Positions 55,346-64,000 of a stretch of 64,000 nucleotides of DNA are shown one piece after another. The notes below the pieces were generated by a model. It did no database searches and was not told where the DNA came from. It worked only from the letters and a program-made list of their open reading frames with translations. The DNA is from Polytrichum commune. Its lineage: Eukaryota > Streptophyta > Polytrichopsida > Polytrichales > Polytrichaceae. The position numbers were made by a program, and so were the translations under genes. The first letter of the stretch is position 1; the number at the start of each line of letters is the position of its first letter. The stretch is taken from the NCBI GenBank assembly GCA_950295325.1, contig OX485806.1, forward strand, positions 5,394,001 to 5,458,000, read 5' to 3'.

Positions 55346-55721
55346 GAGGGTTCAGGAAAAATGAAATAGGAGATGGGAGGAGCTTAGTTTAGGGACATAA
55401 ATTTGACTTTCCGTATCCCCTTAGTACCTCGACATATGGATTCCTTGTAAACATATTTTAGAAAAGTATGTTCAGATAATTTGTATTTAACAATTCATGT
55501 CATTTAGTAGGTTTTCGATGAAGAATCCACCCCCAAGATGCAAATGTCGTTTTCATGAACGAGACATCTTTAAAGTTCTTCAATGGTTCCTCAAATAAAT
55601 ATTACATATATAAATGACTCAATTTAAATTGTGGAGAGGGGCTATCTGATTCTCCACAAGAGGTGGATGAAAATTCAATTTTCAATACGATGTCATTAAT
55701 TTCATGAGGTTTTAGCTTGAA

Positions 55722-56069
55722 CCACCCTTAATATGATATTTAGTGTTAGATACTCTAAATACAAACGCATAGTACACTAAATATCACTAACCCTATGAAG
55801 GTAACTACTATTCATTGCGAACTCAAACACTTAATGTCAACTATAATGGTAATATGTGGATGTCGCATGCACAAATTTTGTGTAAGGAAATTAATATGAA
55901 AAAAACAATTAACAATGATAAAAGCATAAAGGACATGGTAGTAGGAAATGTGGTGGCCCATTTAATATGTCCAACACTAATTATCAAAGAATTGAAATTT
56001 AGTGTTGACCATGATAGCGTAACAACACTATATTATACAATCAAACACTAAATATCATATTTAGTGTAG
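55722..56069. mobile_element. MITE, ~348 bp
   Basis: Left end ACCACCCTTAATATGATATT, right end CACTAAATATCATATTTAG-TGTAG. Homologous with 31695-32009. Ends contain the internal palindrome AAATATCATATTT-like. Confidence 0.6.
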
Positions 56070-56264
56070 TGTATTTTAGCCATGTGGTCGCATGTTTTGC
56101 TAGTAGTATCAATTGATAGTATGAGCTTCCCATAAATTAAGTTAGTGCGATATGGATTATTTAGGAGTCGATATTGTTTGTGTATATAATGCATTGAAGT
56201 AACGATCTAAACCCTAAGCCCGCAAACCACATAGACAACTCTTTCACAAACTCTATACCCTAAC

Positions 56265-56297
56265 CCCAAACCCCAAACCCTAAACCCTAAACCCTAC
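56265..56297. repeat. Interstitial telomeric repeat
   Basis: CCCTAACCCCAAACCCC followed by three CCCTAAA units. Degenerate at the left. Confidence 0.8.
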
Positions 56298-57392
56298 ATC
56301 TTTTTATCTTACCAACCTTTCTTATATATGGCCATGTTGTGGTCTATGCGCATCATGTCAAAATGGTCTACCAATGTTGGTTCGATTGGAAATTGCTTTA
56401 TTTGGGTCATAGCAACTATAATAATCTAGACTCATGCCAATAATTGTCATTTTGATATAAAACATTGGTTTAGGGGGTGAAGAGTGAATTTTGAAATGCT
56501 AGCCCTTTCACCTTAATAGTTTTGAGTGCAATTTGATCACACAATACACACTTAGTCTTATTATAACATGAATGGTATAAGACTTCAACTTAAATCAACA
56601 GTTAAGCTATGGTCATGCACATACTTCTTGTTGCAAATAATACAAATATATAATTGTAAGTGCATACTATTGTATACACCATTCCAAATTCGTTATCCAT
56701 TTCCACACCATGGTGGACCTAAAGTGAATTTCCAATAGGACGTCAAGTCATTTAATTAGGTGTCAACTTGAACTAACGATCGAATACTAGTGCATTAAAC
56801 TTTAATTTTCACCAATGATGAATTGTAACAATGATTCATATTAATATGGGCCGATGTTTGGTGAGCCTCCAGTTCCAAATGTCCTCAATCTACCTAGCAC
56901 AAGCCATTATGGATTAAGCGACTTTTTATTGGTATTCATGCACTTGGTGACCATATTACAAGCATTTTTTTTATGTGAATCATATGATACCTACAATTTT
57001 AGGGGATTCCACAATATGTTCTTAGCCACTCTTACCTCATTGTGTGTGTGAATATATATATCACTTAGACCTTCATCAATTCACTTGGACTTCACACCTT
57101 AGTCGCAAATAATTTAATACTCAATGTTAACCCATCAACCTATATATATATAATATAATAACCCATATATAAAATAGTAAACTAATAAACTAGTAAAATA
57201 TACATATATAGACATATAAATATAGACATATAGACATATAGACATATTTTCGTGCGACCTTGGTAACAACTAAGGTGTGCGACGGATTTATAGATTTATA
57301 ATATGTTGCGTGCACGCAAGACATGTTCCATACATAATGCTATTTATATATTGCGCATGGATGGAATGGCATATTGTTAGGTCAAAGTAGGC

Positions 57393-57414
57393 GGCGGGAA
57401 TCCGCTTTTTAAAT
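57393..57414 (+). promoter_or_regulatory. Putative promoter of element B DUF7869 gene
   Basis: GGCGGGAA (E2F-like) at 57393-57400 directly before TTTAAATA. Upstream of the palindrome-rich leader, as in A. Confidence 0.35.
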
Positions 57415-57619
57415 AGCATCCAAGGGATTTTGAACCATCGGGGGGAAGGTACTTAAAGCTCTTCCCCCCCACATAAGAGCTCTTTTCTGCGGCACATCCA
57501 AGTGTGCGCTCCACAGACCTGACTGGAACGCGCTCAAACCATTTTCTTGTGCGCCAACCCTACACCACCCAGGTCCACTACAGACTGCACATACCCGTAT
57601 ATACCGCCGCAAATACCGG

Positions 57620-58700
57620 ACGTTTACGAACGCACGTTCGTAAACGTGAGTTGGTAGCACATGTACAATAGGTACATCGATATGATATGAGTTGTTTACG
57701 AACGTGCGTTCGTAAGTTGATCGCAACCGTACTCGACATTGAGTTCCTTATAGACAGAACTAGGCACGAAAATTGTGTCGATGATATACGAACGTACGTT
57801 CGTATATCTACCTTCAAGACCCAGACGCGCATGAGTTCCCGTGTAACCGTTTTCTCCAACGGAACATCTGGTGATGGGATATTTACGAACGTGCGTTCGT
57901 AAATATCACCTGGGATTATTTTTCAAGAATCCAAAAAACATTCCTTAATTTATACACTTCAGTGCATTGGCCACGTTAACAATATGCAAGTTAAATACGA
58001 ACGAGCGTTCGTATTTCTCACTACCGTTTGTGTCCGCGGAGAATTATGTTAGTTGAATTTTACGAACGCACGTTCGTAAATACCACATGTCCACCGTCCA
58101 CGCATCCACCAACAGGCCTGTTGACGCAAGCATGTGTAGAGGACTACACCGTGTTTATGATAGATACGAACGCTCGTTCGTATCTATGCAATCATGATTT
58201 AGTGATAGATTTCGACTGTCATTTTCCACTGGTTATTGGATAACATGTTTCCCTGTAACGTGGCTATAGATACCTCTATTCGGACGTGTCCAATCATTTT
58301 TTCCAAACACTGTCGCGGCTGTGACATACAGATGATCGGTCGTTTGCATCCGCCCCTAAGTTTCGGCTGGAACTTACGAACGATCGTTCGTAAACACTCG
58401 CCCATCAAATATGATGCTTACTGCATGTGGATAAAGTGGCAAGTATATTTTAGGTGCTCTTATAATATGTCCCATTTAGATTTTACTGTATATTGGGTTG
58501 ATATTTTCGTCCGCACGTTCGTGAATATATGTGCTTGTGTTGTCCCTTGGTGGTGGACAACCCTTCCAATGTTTTATTGGCGACTCGATCCAAAGCCCTT
58601 CACGGGTAATATATATCGGAATGGGGTTCCGTTGTGCAGGGACGTCTGAGTCCCGTGTAGGATTTGCATGTCATCGAGCTGTTGTCGAACGCACGTTCGT
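57620..58700. repeat. Element B palindromes in the transposase leader region
   Basis: About nine copies (near 57624, 57697, 57787, 57882, 57993, 58059, 58163, 58375, 58684) with centres CA, TG, TA, AG, CT and AT, plus one degenerate at 58507. Unlike the strict 79-bp array of A, spacing is irregular (65-210 bp). The region ends at the acceptor GTTTAG before the DUF7869 start. Confidence 0.9.
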
Positions 58701-58844
58701 CTTCATATGTGAGGTCCCGCAACGGTGTGGCGAGAGTTGTTTGTGATTTTTGAGCCATATATGTAGGCATATCTCGTATCCACTTTTGTATGCATTGCGG
58801 TGGTTGTTGTGTTGGTCATTTTATTGGTGGTTTGTTTAGGTTGG

Positions 58845-61800
58845 ATGGCGATGCACGTTGGATATAGTTCATTGGAGTTGTCCACAAAAGCTTCCTCTTC
58901 CGATGATGACTGTAAACTATCTTCGCCATCGGCGGGTAGTCATGGCATGGCAAATGCCATGGGTGGGTTTGTGGATGCATCCTCCCACGAATCATTTGAA
59001 GCGCACGAACAATCTATACGTTCCGGGGATGACAATGATGACATTCCGTTATGTGCCGGTTTCGGTAGGGAGCAATGGGTGGGCCTTGATGTTGTTCTTT
59101 TCAACGATGTTGGTGTCCCCGTGGCAGATGGCATATGTAGAAACTCTGATCCCCGTGATTGTGTTGATGCCAACCCCCTTGGTCCCGATGATGTGGGTGT
59201 GTGCATCTTGAATTCTTTGCTTCCGCTTGACGTCCCGGTGACATGGAGATTTTCCTTGCGTCGATGGCCTCTTTGTCGGGTTCTCCATGACGGAGTAAGC
59301 TTGTTGGACCATGAGCGCCGCCATAATCAAACGCAATTAGCTTTGTTGACCAAAATACGTCCTCGCAAAGGCCTACGCAGATATGATTCTAACCGTGTGC
59401 CTCGTGGAGATAAGGAACGTCGACGGGATCGCATATTGGGAGACGAAACTATCCGTCTTGTGTCCGCCAAAGACTGTTGCGAGAGGAAATGTTGCCAATT
59501 TTTCCCGTGGGAGAAAATTAAGTCCCTACGTCAAGAGATGTGGCTTGCGGATTTCCGTATGAGATCGGCAAAGAAACTCGAGGTCCACAGAAATGTCCAC
59601 ATTGACACCCATGGGCGTAAGGTGGTCACACTTGAGAATGTGGAAGTGTGTTGTACTGCGTGGTATACCATCCACGCCGTGTCAAAGTCTGACTTTTATA
59701 GGTTTCAAAAATATTCATTGTTCGGTCGCCGCTCTCGATTTCATGGCAATTCGGGCACAAAGAAACCTAGGGAGGCTACACTCCAAGCCTCCGCGACACT
59801 CTCCACCATCATAGTCCCATTGGCCGATGCAATGCCCCACAAGACGAGGACATTGTCGTCAGGGGAGAAAGTTGTACAAATGGTATTGCCCACGGGTACA
59901 AAATGGAAGAACATATTAACGGACATCAATGAAGTGGGTCGCATAGCGGGATGTGGGCCTATTTCTTTGTCCAAGTTGAGTGTGATTAAAAACCAACAGT
60001 TTGCCGAATACATTTTGAAGAGACCTGGGGACAAGTTCGCTAGATGTATGACGTGTGAAAAATACAAAGGTCTTCGAGACGCCCACCCCATAGGCACCGA
60101 ATCCCACACTAGACACCAAGCAAAATATATTGAACATGTCAACAACCAAGAGGCTCACCGTCAAAATTACTACAAGAACCGTGCTCTATCCATAATGAGG
60201 CCTACAGAGGTTCTAACAATCATCCATGATAAAATGGACCACGCCAAGACCGCATGCCCTTGTTATGCACGCAAAATTAAGGCCACGGATGGTCTCTTCA
60301 AGTTGCCCGTATCTGTCACAGGTTTGTATTGAATCACAAATATGTATTCAAATTCTCTCAAATTTTACTGGGTGTGTTTGCCAAATGTCCAATTTCATAC
60401 CTCCGTTTGGAGTTGTCGTTGTTATTGTTGTTGTTCAAGCATCGTTTGTTTTTTTTCGCAGGGATGATTGCCCACGGCCATGGAGACGTAAAGTATGCCC
60501 ATTATGGGTTGGATTTTTACCCTGGCGATGCTAACCACACAGTGGGTTCATTTGCAAAACTCTTGCGCGATCTGGAGAAGCCACCGTTACATTCATCACA
60601 TGCACTTTTTGATGGTTGTGGAACGACACCCCTTTACGAAGCAGTGCTTGCGGGAAAGGAGGTTTGTATGTCGTCATTGCCAGAACCACCGGGAGAACCT
60701 ATTTGTGCAAAACCATTGCCTCCAACTCTTCACGTTCAACTTGATCATTGCGCGAAAGACAACAAATGTCGATACGTATTTTATTTTTGGTCATTGCTCG
60801 TGGCGAAAGGAATCTTCAAGGAGGTGTTTGTGTCGTTTTTGATGGTGGGACATACACACGACGACATTGATGCATCATTCGGACGGTGGAGCATGAAGTT
60901 GCATGAAGAAGATTTTCCAACCATACCTCTTCTTATGAAATCGTATATGGATTTGGACCATATGCCAGTAATTCCGCACATGATTGAGGAAGTACCAGAT
61001 TTCAAGGCCTTCATCAAGTCATACATGTTGAAGGGAGGGGACCGTTTGGTGGGGCATACCAAAGCACAACAATTCCGATTCTATATAAGGGATGATGGTC
61101 TCCCAGCCATGCAATTCAAGCTTTTGTGCACATCTCCTAATTGGGGACCGGATGATGGTATACTCGTATGGCGTCAAGACAATGATGGGAAATGTTTGCT
61201 CCCGGATGGGGATCCAAAGCCTTGCAAACCCGACCCCATGAGGAATGGGCCGGAAATCATCAAAGGCATATCCGGATTCATTGAATATTGGAAAGAGTTG
61301 TGTGAGGAGGACATCACTAGACGTGTTAGAGATACTCATGAACCTTTGATTGCGTATTGGGATCGCATTCGCTCGGCCCTAATGACACTTGGTGGCGACA
61401 CCCGTACAACTTTAACACAAGGATTTTGGCCACAAAGTCATTTGACGGTTGTCGAGTCCGACACCATGGTTTTTAGCAATGGAGACGTTCGTGAAGAGTT
61501 CGCAATGGACGAGCATTACGTTGGCCCTGCCCGCAAACGACCGGCACCGTCGTTTCGTGTAGGTGTTGATTGCCATGAAGGTTATTTGGTCCTTGTACGA
61601 GCAGGGGATGAGGAACATCCCAAGCCAATTTGGTTGGTGAAAGCATTGTCTTCACCCAATTTTGTTCGAACTAGCCCCAACTTTCGTCAGATTGAGGTGG
61701 AATATTGTCGTCCAAGTACTAAAGACCAGAACGTGCTACGCACTTATTTAGGTTGGGACACCAAAAAGAATTTTAAGTGGACAGTGGACTCAGCGTACAC

Positions 61801-61981
61801 ACCGGTTTGGATAAACACGGATACTATACTTTGTGCTTGGAAGCCGCGCAAAGGTTCCAAAACAGAAACAATGACCATCCCCCAAAAACATATAGATTTT
61901 GCCAAAGACAACTTGGCACGTATTGCAGCTGCGGAAAATGACGCCGAGAATGGATATGAAGCGGAAGACGGAGATGTGTAA
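58845..61981 (+). CDS. DUF7869-type probable DDE transposase of element B
   Basis: Exons 58845-60321 and 60462-61981 (phase 1, GTTTGT...TCGCAG), 998 aa, uninterrupted. The ATG follows a GTTTAG acceptor; the apparent upstream extension is intron. Same domains as the A protein: acidic Ser-rich start, KDCCERKCCQFF, VCCTAWYTIHAVSKSDFY, CMTCEKYK, then IHDKMDHAKTA, QLDHCAKDNKCRYV and GHTHDDIDASFGRWSMKL. The catalytic-core segments are nearly identical to A whereas the N-terminus differs, so selection acts on the protein. The C-terminus is acidic. Likely nuclear, acting on the AACACTATATTCG ends. Confidence 0.78.
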
Positions 61982-62356
61982 ACATAACATAGGTGGGAGT
62001 TCATGGCGAAAAACATGGACGCTTAGTAGACTTGGTTTTTAATAGACTTCATGGACTTGTCACACTCCATTGTGGTATACGTTTGGGATGTGCCATCCAA
62101 ATTCATAAGAGCCTTACTTATGGGATGCGCACCCCAAACTCTATAATGACATAAACCATTTGTTTTTTTAGATTCGATTGTTATTTTCCACATGGAACTC
62201 ACGTTTGCATTTTAATTGACATTCTCTATTTTTAGAAATAAGAATATTCTTTACGTGCAACTTTTTAAATCGTTATATTCTTGATGTTCCCAATATTTCG
62301 TATGCCCACAATATTGGCATCCCAAACTATGGGCAGATTTTATTTTGAGACTTTCG
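61982..62356. other. Right subterminal region of element B
   Basis: Non-coding; contains GTTTGGGATGTGCCATCCAAA (62081-62101), TGGGATGCGCACCCCAAAC and GGCATCCCAAAC, related half-sites that may be transposase-binding sites. Confidence 0.45.
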
Positions 62357-62384
62357 AAAGTCTTCGATTAACGAATATAGTGTT

Positions 62385-64000
62385 TTATATGGCTGTCCAA
62401 TATATATGGGGTTCGGGACCGAAACCTTCCTTGGGAGGTCCCTAGGTGGGCTCATTTCAACTTAGAAACTAACACTTTCAAGCCTCGGCTATACTTTGAG
62501 ATTTCAAATGCTCACTTTATATGTGTGTAGTTGGCCTCATTTCAGGTTAGAATGTAGTACTTGAAGATGGGCTATAGGCTAAGATTTCAGGTTGTCACAT
62601 TATATGGCTCTAATGGTTAGAGGTTAATTACAAAGCAACATTATCAATTTGGGTCAAATGATACTTACTTTTATCTACAATGTGTTGACTCTTTGGTAGG
62701 TGCATGTTATATCTTCGCCACCTTCGACACAAGTATCGGAGGGAAAGCTTCCAGATATGGATATACTAGAGGACGAGCATGAGGTAGAAGAAGAGTCTCT
62801 TGGAGATGATGCTCATTTTCTAGGTAGTGAGGATGAGATTCGGACCAGGCAAAAAATTAACTTTGTGGCCACGATTACAAGTTTGAGATTTCAACCTAAT
62901 AGTTCTTCGCGATTTAATATTCCGTTGTGCAGATTGATGGCAATGCCAATGGTACGGCCAACTCTGGCATCCAATCTTGCTAAGCTCGAGCAAGAATTTG
63001 TCCACGGATACAGGGAAAGCGCTTCGGTCTTTTATGTTACAATCACCAATGAAGACGAAAATACCCATGAAGTGACGGAAGCTGATAAAGCTTCTTGGGG
63101 TCCTATTTGGGATGCCAAAAACGCCATTTTCAACTCATTTCTCCTCTCGGATCCAGCGTTGGCTCCATTCACAAATTTGATATTTTTTGTGTGCGACGGC
63201 AACCATAGGCGTCAAGCTTGGTTAAATCACATTGACAGACTTCACCGAACTGATGAGGATTGGCATTATTTGGTGGATTCAATTCTCCTTGATACAAAGG
63301 GGAAAAATGGACTTGTTATGCAAGTCATGCACAACATAAACAAGTATGTTCATTCTCTTTTGATATATAATCTTTCATTGAAAATTCAATATGATTTCAC
63401 TTTCTTTCTTACTACGATAATCTAATATCTTCCATTTGATTTTTGTATTTAGACATACAGAGGACTCTCATGTGAAGACCAACATTGTCTATACCCTCTT
63501 CAAGGTTCAGAAGTATGGTCTTATGTCAATTGAACAATTCAATGACATTTTGAGTCCAACTGACCTAAAAAATGGCAAGAAGTCTCAGAAGACTTGGTAT
63601 TCGTTACCATTACATGTATTTACAAATTTCATATTTCAGGTGCATCACGGAATAGTCCTAATGATTTTGTAAAATATGTGAACTTTGATGGTGGGCTATA
63701 GGTTAAGATTTCAGGTTCTCACATTTTGTGGATGTCCAATATATGGGGTTCGGGACCGAACCCCAATTAGAAGGTCCCTAAGTAGCCTCATTTCAGGTTA
63801 GAATCTAACACTTTGAAGCCTCGGCTCTAGTTTGATTTTTCACATGCTCACTTTATGTTGGTTTAGTTACCTTCATTTCAGGTTAGAATGTAAATCTTTG
63901 AAAATGGCCTATAGGCTTAGATTTCAGGGTCTCATTTTATGTGGGTGTCCAATATATGGGTTTCGGGACCGAAACCTTCCTTTGGAGGTCTAGAAGGTCA
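62385..64000. repeat. Element C continues: array modules around a gene
   Basis: Same modules as 43400-46361, with palindromes near 62410, 63750 and 63960. The gene start at 62700 lies between them. The array runs off the window. Confidence 0.75.
62700..63596 (+). CDS. Element C ParB/DGNHR-like protein, 5' part
   Basis: Exons 62700-63343 and 63453-63596 (GTATGT...TTTAG, phase 2), entering after GGTAG and leaving at TTG|GTATTC. The N-terminal ~60 residues are acidic; TSLRFQPNSSSRFNIPLCRLMAMPMV follows; the core is FFVCDGNHRRQAW, then YLVDSILLDTKGKNGLVMQVMHNINKHTEDSH. It aligns with the ParB-like exon of A and B (DGQHS, WKALVVWSDN, FNMGNKKR) and like them its exon is followed by DNA with the element's own palindrome. 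Unlike A and B it keeps Arg after Asn-His, the usual ParB/DGQHR ligand residue. Downstream exons are outside the window. Confidence 0.55.

Larger units (their letters stand above)
55380..57390. other. AT-rich central spacer of element B
   Basis: No gene. Includes the MITE at 55722-56069, telomeric repeats at ~56265-56297 and an ATATAGAC-rich tract (57130-57250). Confidence 0.5.
46362..62384. mobile_element. Element B: complete 16.0-kb DUF7869-type giant DNA transposon
   Basis: Termini AACACTATATTCG at both ends and, outside them, TTAT on each side (46358-46361, 62385-62388). Removing B with one TTAT restores the C module (CAGATTATATGGCTGTCC), so this is a clean insertion with a 4-bp target duplication. 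Gene order and orientation match A. It has its own palindrome, TTACGAACG-NN-CGTTCGTAA. Confidence 0.88.

Noticed and set aside
55126-55347. Gly/Met/Glu-rich and Pro/Ser-rich ORFs over the G-rich tract
   Set aside because: Pure low-complexity translations of a simple repeat in several frames.
58800-58844. Hydrophobic N-terminal extension (VVVLVILLVVCL) of the B transposase as a signal peptide
   Set aside because: It lies upstream of a good GTTTAG acceptor, starts at GTG, and has no counterpart in A; it is intron sequence.

Overview
This is a repeat-dense plant nuclear window. Plant-type telomeric repeats (CCCTAAA), a CACTA/Tnp2 transposon, spliceosomal introns and, most tellingly, a broken protein kinase-NB-ARC resistance gene (a class known from mosses and other bryophytes) point to a bryophyte, probably a moss. 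No ordinary housekeeping gene, rRNA or tRNA was recognised. All gene models are read by eye from reading frames, splice sites and comparison between copies inside the window; no database was consulted.

Layout. 1-2.57 kb: one long minus-strand ORF of unknown function, saturated with TCCGGA motifs. 3.2-8.4 kb: a four-exon CACTA transposase gene. 8.4-17.9 kb: AT-rich, gene-poor DNA with a 22-bp minisatellite, a three-copy ~200-bp tandem repeat and MITE fragments. 17.9-20.6 kb: the kinase-NB-ARC gene, cut off in mid-exon by a transposon end. 20.6-62.4 kb: nested giant transposons: A (20592-38097, 17.5 kb), a 5.3-kb right-hand piece of a sister copy A' (38098-43399), part of the array of a third element C (43400-46361) and B (46362-62384, 16.0 kb). 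62.4-64 kb: element C resumes, with the start of its own gene.

A and B share one architecture although their sequences are strongly diverged: 13-28-bp terminal inverted repeats starting AACACTATATTCG; a 4-bp target duplication (TTAT) around B; a large multi-exon gene on the left reading leftwards; a low-complexity centre; and on the right a two-exon DUF7869-type gene (probable DDE transposase, about 1,000 aa) reading rightwards. The left gene joins an N-terminal domain, a ParB/DGQHR-like domain, what looks like a catalytically dead, circularly permuted N6/N4 DNA-methyltransferase fold, a charged disordered part and an FCP1-like HAD phosphatase domain with a DLNG motif.

The most striking signal is that each element is filled with many copies of its own CpG-containing palindrome, always two arms around a free dinucleotide: TTTGGGTCG-NN-CGACCCAAA in A and A', TTACGAACG-NN-CGTTCGTAA in B, GGTTTCGG-NN-CCGAAACC in C. 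They lie in introns, promoter-proximal arrays and even inside exons. The words differ but the architecture is constant, which suggests a DNA-recognition system that has co-diverged with the element, most plausibly read by the ParB/methyltransferase-like protein and perhaps used against host silencing, as VANC proteins do for VANDAL transposons. That function is inference.
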